DNA from: Diaporthe sp. PMI_573 | Taxonomy: Eukaryota > Ascomycota > Sordariomycetes > Diaporthales > Diaporthaceae | Length of the DNA: 64,000 nt | Direction of reading: 5' to 3' | Assembly: GCA_021399435.1 (NCBI GenBank) | Contig: JAJTUP010000016.1 | Span: 1,054,001 to 1,118,000 of the forward strand | Shown here: in pieces, positions 1 to 10,864 of the stretch | Numbering within the stretch: position 1 is the first letter of the stretch | Layout: every line of letters begins with the position of its first letter | Made by a program: the position numbers and the translations under genes | The notes under the pieces: generated by a model | What the model saw: the letters and a program-made list of their open reading frames with translations, nothing else | Told to the model about the DNA's origin: nothing | The model's database searches: none

Positions 1-2286
1 GCGGCGCCGGTGTTGGTGATCGTGGCCGTCACGGTGGCTGCCGTGTCCCATATCGAGTCGGTCGTGATGACGCGCTGGGACAGTAGGTTGTTCTGCGAGG
101 ATGCCGGCGCGGCCTGGACGGAGCCGCCTGAGTACTCAAAGGTGGTGTAGCTGAGGCCGAAGCCGAACTCGAAGCGGGGCTCGATGTTGTTTGCGTCGAA
201 GTGGCGGTAGTCGATGTAGACGCCCTCCGTGTAGTTGCACTGCGGGAAGTGGTCGTCTGCCGAGGTCGGTTTGCACGGCTCATACAGGTTCCCGTAGTCG
301 CTCTCGTTCCGGGCGAGGGTATAGGGGAGCTTGCCGGACGGCGAAATCTCGCCGTACAGCAGGCTGATGAGGGACTCGCCGATGTCCTGGCCGGGGAGGT
401 GCGCGATCATAGTGGCCGTGACGTTCGGGTGCTCGATCCACTGGTCTACCAGGCGGATGCCGGCAGCGTGGACGATAACAATAGTGTTGGCGCATTTAGA
501 CGCGACATTCAATACCAGCCCGTCACTGAAGTCATCGTGCAGTCCGTCTCGGTCCCAGCCCTCCGTTGCCATCGCGTTGATGAAGACCAAACAGGCATCG
601 GACATTGGGTTGACCATTGGGTTACCAGAGCGTAGGTCCCAGTTCAGGTACGTCCCTTTCTCTTTGGCAAGCTGGGTCAAAGCGCCAAAGGGCTATTTTA
701 CTACTAGTCAGAAGAGTCCCTGGCAATTCAAAAGCTGAGGCTAATTAATTGGAGTAGACTCACAGAATCGATGTACGACGGCCCGTTCGAGCCGGCTCGG
801 CCACCCGAAAATATGACACCGTCGTAAGCTCGCTGTGAAAAATGCGCCTCGAAGCCCAGGACCGCGTCGCCCATTTCCGGTTGCGACTCGTAGCCCAGCT
901 CAAAGAGCCTGTCGATGTTTTTCGTCGGCGGCGCCTGGGCGTCATAGCCGAAGATGGACAGCATCTTTGGGTTCTGAAGTGGTAGCGTGTTGTTGACGTT
1001 CTTCACGAGCACGTGTCCCGCAGCGGCCCCTTCCAAAAGGACCGGGTTTGCCTCGGGGCTTCGTGCGTCAATAAGCTCGTGTGGCAGGCTGAGGTTCTGT
1101 ATGCCGACTCCCGGACTGGGGAAGCTCGTGTCATTCTGGCCGAGCAGATACCATGCGGCGAGGATCCTGTTCACCATCATGGGTGAACATGTATGCGAGA
1201 GCAACGAGGGGAGTACTTGCTCACCTGTGAGCCATGTCGTCGATTCTTTCCTCGGTGACCGAGCCATTCTTCACTGATTCGGTCAAATTGGCAGCCCAAC
1301 TAGTCCCATTCGGCATGAGCATGTCAAGACCGGCGAGAGGCCCAGCTATGCCACCAGTCCTGGCGTTCCAGTCCGACACGACAAAGCCCTGGAACTCGAG
1401 CTCCGTCTTCAGGAGGCCGTTCATCAGCTTGCTGTTCTGGCAGCCATACGAATTGTTGACGCGTTGATATGAGCACATTACGCTCGCCGCCCCGGCACGC
1501 ACGCCATCCACAAACGGCCAGAGATACAGCTCGTGCATGGTCTTGTCATCGATGTTGGACGACGCGGCCTCGGTGTCGTTGTACGGCCGCCGCCAGGTCT
1601 CCTGCTCGTTCGCGATGAGATGCTTCAGATTGGCCATAACACCCGCGTCCTGGATGCCCTTGATGGTCTCCGCGTTCAACACCCCAGAGAGGTACGGATC
1701 GGCCGCGAAGCCCTCCCAGTTGCGGCCCCCGAGGGCGGTCCGACCCAACGGCCCCGCGACAGGGCCCAGGGCGACGTTGGCCCCCTTGATGCGGAACTCC
1801 ATGCCCATCTCGAGGCCCCTCCGGTACGTCAGGTTCTTGTCCCAGCTGGCGCCGACGTGGATGCCGCTCGGGTACGAGTTGGTCAGGTCGGCGGCCCTCA
1901 CGCCGTTCCCCGCGTCCTGGAGGCACAGGCCCGGCCACCCCAGCCGTGGGACGCTGCCCGTGTTACCGCTGCACGTGTTGGCGGGGTTGGCGTGGCCGCC
2001 CGTGACGTTGAGCTTCTCCTCGAGCGTCATCTGGCCCACCAGGGCCTCCGCGGCGCTGAAGGCCGACTCCCAGCTGCCGAGGCCTTTGGCATGGGCTGTA
2101 TGGGGAGAAAGCGAGACACAAGGATTAGCCGGGCACGATGCCAGGGATTTCAGGATGGTGTCTCAACCTACGAGCCGGGTAGACAGGAGGCGATTGGCCA
2201 TAGAAGTCTGCATCTGTGAGGGCATGTGCCACGGGAGAGCGGCTCAGTGCCAGGATTGGCAGGAGATGCGAGAGCGTCAGCCGCAT
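1..2286 (-). CDS. Secreted GH3 beta-glucosidase, 5' part (cut by left edge)
   Basis: Hydrolyses terminal beta-D-glucosyl residues, probably cellobiose and oligoglucans, outside the cell. Exons read 2286-2172, 2095-1225, 1166-764 and 692 to the edge; all three junctions keep phase and have GT/AG ends. The first about 22 residues ([14 protein letters not shown]...AHA) are a signal peptide. The GH3 N-domain follows, with KHLIANEQE, a MCSYQRVN loop and the nucleophile motif FVVSDW (Asp about 280). The GH3 C-domain runs from exon 3 (FGYDAQAP) through exon 4 ([20 protein letters not shown]). The visible end enters the region before a fibronectin type III-like domain (TATITNTGA). Many Asn-X-Ser/Thr sites fit secretion. 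The 3' end lies outside the window. Family assignment is from visible motifs; exact substrate is inference. Confidence 0.93.
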
Positions 2287-3416
2287 TGTCGCTTCACCCA
2301 ACGATGATGGGAAGTGAGAATGATGTGGGCTAGTGAAAATCCTCCCGAAGAAATTAGTGCAACGGGCACGACGACGCGGGGGGGTTAGTTATTTATTTTG
2401 GTGTCTCTCCCTGCCTGGACGTCGGGCACGGCATCGGGGCACATGGCAGGTGTGCCCCGGGCCGGGTCGCGTGGCGCCCTCCCGCCAACCTAGCTGAGCT
2501 GGCGTGTTTACTGCTTTGTCGTGTCATTTGCTGCGGTCGTGCAAAAAGCGGTCTACGGGTGTCATCCGCGCAGGGGCATACGAGCCCGTAAATGCTGGGC
2601 AACTGCGACTTCAACGTCACCTGCAGGCAACCTGAACCCTCATTTTGGACGCGCTCGGGGGAGGTGCGGCCGAGCTGTGTTATGTAAAGATTCGAATTGT
2701 TTCGACATGTTGTGAGCACTTGAGGTGTTGATGAAGCCTCTCAAGTCTGAACTTTACTGCTCTCCTGTCAGATGCTTCAATTGAGGAGTGCATTCATTAT
2801 ATCTCCTCAGGGATATCTGAGACTAAAGCACTTGAGAGTATCCAACATCATCTCGACGACGTCAACCCCACTGGCACTGCAGGATTGGGAGGGGCTGTCA
2901 GATATCCACAATGCATCCTACCCGCTGAGCACCGCGGGCTCAAGGTTTTTACCCCCATGCCGGCATGCACTACCTAGGTACCTCTCATGTTTTGTAGGGC
3001 TGAATCTCATCGCAGCACAACCTGGACAATGGCTGTGCCCGCCGGCGGGTATTTGCCCATCAGGCAGTGCTGCAGATGAAACTCGAATGGTTGGAGTTGG
3101 CCAGCAATTTGAAGATATCCCTGAAGGATGCAGGGTTGCGGCTTTAGTCTTTGCGGAATTGTGGCGCTTCATTGGGTTGTCAACTCGTCCATGACGAGAC
3201 GAAGGATCCGCATGTAAGCACAGCTTCCCTGCCAGCAAATTAGCAAGCGGTCCCCTGGTATAATTTTAGGCTGCCGGCTGAAGATGATAACCAGATGCCT
3301 TTAAGCAGTCAGCTAGACTGCTTTTCTTTCTTTCTCCGAATGGTCTCCTCTTTCCTTATAGTCCGGCAACTTCAATTGGGGACATCGAAGCCTGCAAAGC
3401 AGGCGAAACTGCGAGA
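2287..3416. other. Intergenic region between divergent genes
   Basis: This 1.1 kb separates the minus-strand glucosidase from the plus-strand membrane protein and must carry both promoters. Short open frames exist, for example around 2770-3190 on the plus strand, but none shows a recognisable motif, splice signals or a credible start context. No repeat of note was seen. Confidence 0.6.
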
Positions 3417-4354
3417 ATGTCGCGACTCTGCCAATTCACGGCGACGGCGCTGTTGTTGCTCCTCTTCGGCTCAAGAGGAGCATTAGCTGACGACCCAATC
3501 CGCTTCCTGTACCCGGACGAAGAAGGGCTCGAATTCCACTACCTCGATCGAGTCGATGTCTCTTATGAGAGCAATTTCTCCGCGCCTTACCTGTACATTT
3601 GGTGCGGCCAGGGCAATGCAAAGCAAAAGCAGATGGAGCGTCCAGATGCAGGCAATGCCACAACGCAGATTACGCTGAAGTTCGAAAGCGACGAAGACCT
3701 GCAAAACGATTGCTGGTTCAACATCCGCATCGGCGACCTTAGCAACACGTCTCCGCTGGGGGCCAACTCGCCGGCGTTCACATACCTCCACGCTTCCAGA
3801 GCAGGGGGTCCGGTAAGCTCGTGGCCGTAGATAATTCTTTCGTCATAGACTACAGCTAATTTTTACTTGTTTATCAGTCGACATTAAGCCTTTCATCAGC
3901 CACAGTGACGTCTGTCTCGACGCCGACGGCATCGAGCGTCATCAATTCCACGGAGACAATCACCAGCTCTGCCACACCAGCTCCCAGTGGCCTCTCAACA
4001 GGGGCTAAAGCGGGCATCGGGGTCGGTGCTGCCATAGTGGCCATCGCGGTCGCGGCCGCGGCCGGAGCCTTCATCTTCCGGCGGAGAAAGAGAGCCAGGA
4101 TGGACGAGATGGGGAGGACGGACACCAGGGATATCGGCGGCAGGACCTCGCCTAGGATGTACCCGCACGCGGAACTGCAGGGGCATGAGCATGCGGCGGA
4201 GATGGGAGGTATGGCGGCGTACAAGGGTAAATATGCCCCTGTTGCGCCGGGGAGCCCTCAGGAGATGCCTGCTGACCAGCACGCCCCGGAGATTGAGCGT
4301 CATGAGCTCCCGGCTGGTCTCGACGGGAGGGATGGGGGGAGGGTTCGGCCGTGA
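3417..4354 (+). CDS. Single-pass membrane protein with Ser/Thr-rich stalk, function unknown
   Basis: Exons 3417-3812 and 3878-4354 (intron GTAAGC...TATCAG, phase 0) give about 290 residues. The N-terminus (MSRLCQFTATALLLLLFGS) is a signal peptide. A small ectodomain of about 110 residues follows, with Cys pairs and several Asn-X-Ser/Thr sites (FSAPYLYIWCGQ, DCWFNIRIGD). Residues about 133-172 are a Ser/Thr-rich stretch. One transmembrane helix (about 177-199, Gly/Ala/Val/Ile-rich) is followed by the stop-transfer cluster RRRKR and a cytoplasmic tail of about 90 residues ending in acidic/proline-rich sequence. This architecture recurs in ascomycete proteins of unknown role and superficially resembles cell-wall stress sensors, but no WSC domain is visible, so I do not assign sensing. 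Confidence 0.85.
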
Positions 4355-5372
4355 CCGAAAAATGTGGCAGCACGGCATGGCATGAATTGAGGTGATGTGA
4401 GATCAGGAGACATGTTTACGAATCAGTCATAATCACCTTTGGATATTTTTGCATGATACCACGGCGTTAGGTCGCAGCATTGATCTGAGACGGGATACTG
4501 GAACACAAAGACTATAAGCGATGGTTGATTATAACTAGTAAGTTATTTGTGAGCGTCACATGTATATGAAGAATCCTTCTCGGGCGCAGAGCTACACTAT
4601 CTCAGGGATAGATATCCCGAGAGAGAGAGGTGCATTATGGTATTTGGCTCATGTGTGACCACCAGTATTATAGTAGGACATAAAATTGGCTACCATAGGG
4701 AGGTATCTATTGGGAAGCTAGGTGCAATTCGGATTATCATGTTCATTCCCTGAAGAACAAGACTACTTCGACGAACGCAAGTACATGCCTAGTGAGCCCC
4801 GCCAGTCGTATCGCAGTTGAGCATCCATACACTAATCGGTGGCCGGCTAGACAGTTGAACTTGGCCTGCTGCACCCCAAAAGTTTGTCCCATCTGCAAAG
4901 AAGGTTCTATCAAATCACATGGTGGTCCCAGGCTTGGGAACCTTGCCAAGTGTGGTTCGGCCCCACAACAAGGTTCCGCACATCGCCGTGTTGCAATGCC
5001 GAATACCACGAGTCCGGGTAGGCTGGAACCTTGATACGGGATGTTCTGGACTGTATCAACCAGTTGTCACATGGAGATTCCGGATTTCGGGTCACACAAG
5101 GTTCACTAATATGAACATGTGCTGTTACTATGTATGGTGCCATATGAGTCTGCCCCTAGCTGCAGAGTCCGCTTCATATTCTGTGACCCGGGCAGGTCAA
5201 CGCTGAGCGGGAGAATGTGGTGCCCGTCTGGGTTTGCTTTGGTTGGCTTGATGTGCGTAAGACTTATTTACATGAACGCTCGTGCTCCTTCGCACTGTAT
5301 GCTTACACTCAGGTCAAGCGTCCTACGTTCTTCGGCCAGTTCCTTGTACCGGTAGTTACTCTTACACAGACC
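4355..5372. other. Intergenic region
   Basis: About 1 kb with no supportable gene. It contains a short GA-dinucleotide run near 4620-4631 (cgagagagagagg). An open frame extends upstream of the next gene from about 5217, but the residues before the ATG at 5373 look non-coding and are treated as leader. Confidence 0.5.
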
Positions 5373-6356
5373 ATGTCTATTACAATTCTACAAGACACCA
5401 AGGCCTTCCCTTTCGCACTCAAGGTGGATGTCTGGAAACACTACCTACGAAGCCGGCCATCGTACCCGGGTTCTCTGTGGCAAGAATGGGTTGACTATCA
5501 TCAGGGACCATTGGACACAGCACATGAGCTCGGGACAGGCTGCGGTATCGGTGCTTCCAGTCTTCTCTCCGCGTCCTACGCAAAAGGCCAGCCTATCAAG
5601 CACATGGTTCTGTCTGACCCGTCGGAAAGCAATGTCAACACGGCAAAGGAATTATTGAAAGCGGATGACTACCCAAATACTAAAATCTCATTCCACCAGA
5701 AGAGGGGCGAGGACTCCTTCCTCGAGCCGGGATCTGTCGACATGGCCATCGCCTGCGAGTGCCTCCACTTCACCGAAATCGAGAAGGCCATGGCCAGCAT
5801 CCACGCGAGCCTCCGGCCGGGCGGAACAGTGGCGTCGGTCTTTTACGGGGTCCTAAACGCACACATACGCGACAACGAGCGCGCTGATGCTGCGTGGAAG
5901 GCATTCGGCCTGATGCACTTCCAGCGCCTGACCGACGAGAACATAGAGACAGTGCTTGCGCGTATCAAGGTCTCCCAGGTCGGTCTGGGTCTGAACTTTG
6001 TGCCCTTGGACAAGAATCTTTGGCAGGATACCAAGAGGATATTTGTCAACATGACTGACGGACAGACGGAGTGGCCCATGGAGGTGGGCATGCCGAAAGA
6101 TGCGAGGCGGAAGGGGGAATCTAGGATCGACCCCGACTATGACAGTCTGGAATGGCGGAGCGACCCGGATGGATGGGCTATCAAGAATTGTACCGCTGAG
6201 AGAATCAAGCAGACCTTGGTGTCTGTGCTTCTGCAGTATGGTGACAAAGATTGGCTAAGCGATGAGTGGAAGGAATTTGAAGCAGCTGTGAGAGAAGGTG
6301 GCGGGACAGTCCACTTTGTTGTTACCGCCACGATGATTTTAGCCAGGAAAAAGTGA
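5373..6356 (+). CDS. Class I SAM-dependent methyltransferase, Crg1/trans-aconitate type
   Basis: Intronless, 327 residues. The order of motifs matches the Crg1/Tmt1-like class I methyltransferases of fungi: an N-terminal SRPSYPGSLW signature (about 28-36), SAM-binding motif I HELGTGCGIGASS (about 51-63), an acidic motif II (MVLSDPSESN), motif IV-like DMAIACECLHF and motif VI-like SLRPGGTVASVFYG. The family methylates small carboxylated metabolites or drug-like acids such as trans-aconitate in yeast Tmt1; the actual substrate here is unknown. The frame is open upstream to about 5217, but ATG 5373 places the conserved N-terminal motif at the usual distance from the start. Predicted cytosolic, with no signal or membrane segment. 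No biosynthetic neighbour is visible, so its pathway cannot be inferred. Confidence 0.85.
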   Translation: MSITILQDTKAFPFALKVDVWKHYLRSRPSYPGSLWQEWVDYHQGPLDTAHELGTGCGIGASSLLSASYAKGQPIKHMVLSDPSESNVNTAKELLKADDYPNTKISFHQKRGEDSFLEPGSVDMAIACECLHFTEIEKAMASIHASLRPGGTVASVFYGVLNAHIRDNERADAAWKAFGLMHFQRLTDENIETVLARIKVSQVGLGLNFVPLDKNLWQDTKRIFVNMTDGQTEWPMEVGMPKDARRKGESRIDPDYDSLEWRSDPDGWAIKNCTAERIKQTLVSVLLQYGDKDWLSDEWKEFEAAVREGGGTVHFVVTATMILARKK

Positions 6357-6960
6357 TTTTTTCACAGTTGAGAAGACCTCGAAAGTTCTGTTAATTAGAC
6401 AAGAATGTGAGCGACGACCAGATCTTGAGGATAACTACTGTCTACTTGCATATGTACAATTTCGCATGCATGAAGCTTAGACGTGTACCGATTCTAATTT
6501 GACTCTAGCTATCTGATAGATGTTCTCCCATCAGTTGATCAACACCCGAGACTTCGTGATTTATTCCACGCGCCAAAATCTATATGTGATAAAAAGGACT
6601 TATTCAATAGACCAATTCTCTTCATTGCCTATAGCTGCTCCTGATATTGAGATAAGGTAGCCTCCAGGATAGACTTGTTCGGAAATCTTTCTCTACCGGT
6701 TAAACCGAAGAAAATGCTGGATGCGCTTCCTGCCGATGCTGAAATATTTCCTCCCCGGAGAACATCCATGGACTCCCTAAAGCGTTGAAGTGAAGTATAG
6801 GTGTATACTCGTACAGCTCCACAAGTTGCTTATAAATCTGCCTGTCTACCGAGTACGCGATCAGCTTTTCACCTGATACAGATACTGAATAGTCATTCGG
6901 CTTCGTTGGCCACCTCGAATTGGCGGTCTGTTTCCCAGGACTGCTCGGCTGGATATGGCT
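6357..6960. other. Intergenic, no gene seen
   Basis: About 600 bases of moderately AT-rich sequence downstream of the methyltransferase. No supported coding region, tRNA or repeat was found. Confidence 0.5.
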
Positions 6961-6961
6961 G

Positions 6962-7580
6962 GACTTTTGCTAATTCGATAGATCCCGGCCCTCCCAGCAA
7001 GTGTCCAGGGTCACGTATTCACCACTGAGAACCGTCGCCGTGTTTCTCAATTCGTCGTTCATCATATCTATGTCAACCTTTGCTTCCGCCCAACCACCGG
7101 TCGGAACTGTCCTGTTGACTTTGTTCCAAAGCCGGTAACTCAGGTTGATCAACATGAATGCGCTCGAAAACACTGTCTGCTCTGCCCGCAGCCAGTAAGC
7201 CCGAGGTGCAGCGAGGTCCACGCGGGGTATCGAAGAGAAGAACCAACTTCAATTTCGAGTCCAGCTTGTGCATCTTGAAGACGACCAGTTTCAAGAGACA
7301 AGTATGCAAAGCTGGAATATTCTGCTTCTTTCTTGGATAGGGGGGGAAGGTTCTCCCGCAAGCTATCAATCTTGCTTACATAGTAAATTCTGAGCAAATT
7401 ACGGTAGAACCGGATCGTGAGCCAGGCCGCGGCGTCAAGCGTCCAACCCTTGCCGCGTACTTGCAAACTTGAGTTAGTTGATAGAGGACCACATTGAGCG
7501 AGGGGTCCATTTGTTCATCCCTTGCTGGATAGGCCAGCGTCTGAGACATCTCATAGCTTTCCATTGGTAGCGAATAGGCC
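6962..7580 (-). pseudogene. Possible decayed or unresolved coding region
   Basis: The minus strand carries protein-like segments in different frames. About 7564-7450 encodes MESYEMSQTLAYPARDEQ and a following LNVVLYQLTQVCK. About 7400-7220 encodes KIDSLRENLPPL and SSFAYLSLETGRLQDAQ. About 7230-6970 encodes DLAAPRAYWLRAEQTVFSS and further residues up to a stop. A GTACGC donor near 7468 could explain the first change of frame, but the last change near 7225 has no clear intron. I do not recognise the family. It may be a gene with introns I could not place, or a relic broken by a frameshift; the latter is slightly favoured. Confidence 0.33.
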
Positions 7581-7984
7581 GCGGAATGGCCCCTCGAACC
7601 TTGTGGCCGCCAGCTTCCCTGCTCTGAAGAAGCTCAACCCCCCTTGCATTACACAGTTCATTATCTCACAGCCTAGGAGCAGTCACTTTAGCATTTCACA
7701 TACTGCACTTTGGAGAGGCCAGGTTTTCATTCAGTAATTCGATCTAGAGATGTTGAAACTCGTTGCCATGTGTATGCGTCTTTAAGGCTCAGCGGTTCTA
7801 TGGGAACAAATCGTGGACTTTACTCGAAAAGAATGAGCGATACTTGACGAAACGCGATGTTGCACTAAGCCTCCTGTACAGTCATAGTCATATATGTAGT
7901 TGCTACTGATTCCGGCCATATCATTTCGGAGCCTGTTCGATATCACAATAAACCCAAGTAGTAACTACCGCAAAGTAACTCCAA

Positions 7985-9056
7985 TCAGGAGAAGTTTTCT
8001 ATCATCTCCAACAGAACAGCATTGACGTCTTTAGCGTGAGTGACGCTTAAGAAATGACTGCCCCCTTCAAGCACCGTGGCTTTGGTCCACGGCGAGGCAG
8101 TGAAGAGCTCGATCTGCTCACGAGCCAGCGCGTCTGGCCAGATTGCATCTTTTGATCCCTTCCGTACCAGAGTTCGTCAGCGGTGATGTGATCGCATGTT
8201 ATGACAAAAACGTTCTGCATATTTCTGTCAGGACGAGCTGAGGAATACTCACATGCAACCAATGAACCGGACATTTGACATCTGGCAGCCTCGGAAGAAG
8301 GCCATCTCTCTCGACCAAGCACGAGACCGCCGACCTGGCCTTTTTGCGCCCCTCGTCGCCACTGTACAACTTTCTCCAGGTGTCGTACCAAAACTGTAAT
8401 TCCTCTGGTGTGCTGCCATCACCAAAGGCGAGGGCTGGAACATTTCTGCACCAGTCCTCATCGATGACGAAATCCGGAGTGGGCGTGGTACTAGACCAAC
8501 GCTCCAAGTATGGGTCGCAGGTTGCATGAGCGTCCCACGACCCTTTCCTTCGTGTGTCCTCTGACTCGTCATCCATCGATGTGCCAATGGGGACGATTCC
8601 TTGGATCTGATGAAAGTCGTGCTTAAGCATCCAAATCTTTCAAAGAACAAAACGAAATCAAGAGACGAGGTAACTCACCCTGTCCGGGGCCAAAAGAGCC
8701 ATCCGTGCGACAATGAATCCACCTTGGCTAGTCCCCATAGCAAAGACTCTCTCCACACCAAGCCTATCCATTACCTGCAAAGCCATGGTTACAGTATCCC
8801 AATATGTGAAATCATCAGTAGAGCAGACCGTGGCGCCATGGCCGAGAGGCTCGATTGCCAAGAAATTCGCAGTGCTCGTGAGCTCCTCGTCTTCAAATTG
8901 TGGCCGCCAAAACGCGACGGTCGTGTGCAGAGCATTGATCAGAACACACGTGGGCTTGCCATTTTTGAGCTCATCCGCAGTGCCGACTCCTGAGATGGCG
9001 TAGCCGACTTCGATGCCGCCAAGGTGCGGGACCTTGACGGTTTGTGTGGCTGCCAT
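7985..9056 (-). CDS. Alpha/beta hydrolase
   Basis: Exons 9056-8679, 8606-8253 and 8158-7985 give 301 residues; both introns are phase 0 (GTGAGTTACC...CATCAG and GTGAGTATTC...CGGAAG). The fold is shown by the nucleophile elbow GTSQGG (Ser about 110), an acid strand ending LHGSKDAIWPD with Asp as likely acid, and a C-terminal GGSHFLSVTH with the catalytic His. The mid-protein cap is rich in Trp (FWYDTWRKLY). There is no signal peptide, so it is probably cytosolic. The organisation resembles small esterases, lactonases and aminoacrylate-hydrolase-like enzymes; the substrate cannot be told. The N-terminus MAATQTVKVPHLGGIEVGYA is the usual first beta-strand of such enzymes and supports the chosen start. 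Confidence 0.85.
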
Positions 9057-9546
9057 GACTTGAAATCTTGACGGATATGGCGATTATTGTCCGAGAAGCA
9101 GCAAAAATTGTCTGTCTCGGTCACACTTCAGGACAAAACTGATATTGTTGCGCAAGATAGGAAAGGCACAATAATTCAGGACTTTCCTACTTGTCGCAGT
9201 CCAAGCTCCGGCGAGGGGCTGAATGCTGCAACAAGATCGACTTAACTATATAAACAACAGCGGCTCACCGATTGTCCGACTGTGTGCCCAGGTGGCTAAC
9301 CTTGCTTCTGCAATGAGCCAGCCAGACAATGCGAATGGGGGCAGGACACGTAAGTTTAGTTTAATTCAGTCTATCTATGTAACTTTCCGCAATATTAAAA
9401 CAACTCTGTGGCCAGGTTGCCCAGTAAGAACTCGCAATTTGATGTGACAAACAGACTTTGGGAACACCTTGGTAACGCCAAGCCAAAACCTAAGATCCCA
9501 CTTTGGCTACTCCCCTCCCTCTAAAGCTTCCCTGTCGTCCTCGGAA
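9057..9546. other. Intergenic region
   Basis: 490 bases between the hydrolase start and the 3' end of the coiled-coil gene. The minus strand has a TATA-like element (TTTATATAG) around 9243-9253, about 190 bases upstream of the hydrolase start. Nothing else is supported. Confidence 0.45.
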
Positions 9547-10864
9547 CTAGCATTGACGTCCCCGATAGCACGGGGGTCCATCCTCACATCGCCCTCCTCT
9601 GGGAGGACGAAAGCCATGCTCACATCGGCATCGGACTTCATTACATCGACAACGAGCTTCATCGTCACGATGAGAAGCATCATGTCGACGGCGATCTTCT
9701 GCCTCTTGCTGACGAAGCTCGTTTTCTCGACGCCGAATGTCGTCCTCTCGATGGCGGGTATCGGCTTCCCTATCAAGGCGATCCCTCCATTGTCTGTCGA
9801 CCTCAGCCCGTATCCTGCTTTCCTGTTCTCGAATAGTCCTCTCTCTTTCCTTTTCATTCTGGGCGGCCCGCTGAGCTACATCATCGTCATGCTGGCGTTC
9901 GGATGACTTTTGGCGTGCTTCCGCTTCCCTTCTTTCTTGGTCCTCCCTCAAACGCTGGGAGACACCGCGGTCTATCTCGTGCTGGCGCTCACGATCTTCT
10001 CTCTCTCTCCTTTCTCGCTCTTCCACCGCCTCCCGTCTCATCTGATCCCTGATCTGCTCTTCAACTCTTCTCTGCTCTTCTCTCCTCTGTGTCTCTTCCT
10101 CTTCCTGTTGCATCTGAGCCGTCCGCAATTCGACCCTAGCTGCATCAGCGACGTGCCTGTCGTGGGCTTGTTGCTCCTCTCGTTGGCGTTGCTCCCTCGC
10201 TTCCCGCTCTCTGCGTATTGCGTCGCGTCTTGCTACCTCCACTTCGACCCGTTCTTGGAACTCTCGCTCTTTTCTCTCTTCTTCAGCTTGTTGTTCCTCG
10301 CGACGACGCTGTTCCTCGGCTCTTTGATTCTCAAGCTCTTGCAGCCTCCTTGCAACTTCGGCCCGGATGAACTCCTCGCGTTGCATTCTTCGGTGCCTCC
10401 TTTCCTCTTCACGCCTCCTAGCTTCCTCTTCGCGCCTCATTCTTTCCTGTTCCTCGGCCTGTCGTCTCTGTTGTTCCCGCAGAAGTATCGCTCTGCTCAG
10501 CTCCATTGCGTGATCTTTTGTCGGGAACAGCCGAAAAGTTAGCATTATTCAACCCGCTGAAGCGGTAACACTGGCTGAGACAAGTCATGAAGATGTACTC
10601 ACGTTGGGGGCAGATCCATGGAAGATCGTCCCAAGAAACTGCCCGTGGCGCCTGATGAATGCAGTCTCGTATCCTGCACTTTCCGTGACCGGGACAGCAC
10701 TTGGCGGTGGAGTCTCTTTGCTGAGAGCAAAATTCACCCGAGGTGTTGGCAGACCATTCGCAAGTATGGTCCTGACAGTAGAGTGAATAAATCCTGTTAT
10801 GCCCGGTCCGTTTATATACCAGATGTCTGGGACAGCCAGGAGCCCCGCAATGGTCGCGCGCCAT
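9547..10864 (-). CDS. Cys/His-rich protein with long Arg/Glu/Gln coiled coil, function unknown
   Basis: Exons 10864-10603 and 10514-9547 give about 409 residues. The intron starts GTGAGT, has a GCTAAC branch site and ends AAAAG, phase 1. The first 87 residues are rich in Cys and His with repeated Cys-X2-His-X1-2-Cys elements (CQDHTC, CPGHGKC, then CRIRDCIH), suggesting metal-binding knuckles. After the splice, residues about 90-390 are almost pure Arg, Glu, Gln, Ala and Asp, forming a long charged coiled coil. The tail returns to Cys-rich sequence (EARCRCNEVRCRCEHGF, CEDGPPCYRGRQC). No enzyme domain or signal peptide is visible. Such a protein could act as an elongated scaffold with metal-binding ends, but this is inference. 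I do not recognise a named family. Confidence 0.8.

Noticed and set aside
1533..2307. Two long plus-strand frames opposite the glucosidase
   Set aside because: Antisense shadows of a well-supported GH3 gene in GC-rich sequence.
2772..3194. 140-codon plus-strand frame upstream of the membrane protein gene
   Set aside because: No motif or intron signals; lies in a divergent promoter region.
9910..10542. 210-codon plus-strand frame opposite the coiled-coil gene
   Set aside because: Its Leu/Ser/Phe-rich sequence is the antisense of GAG/CGC/CAG codons; it only looks like a membrane protein by composition.
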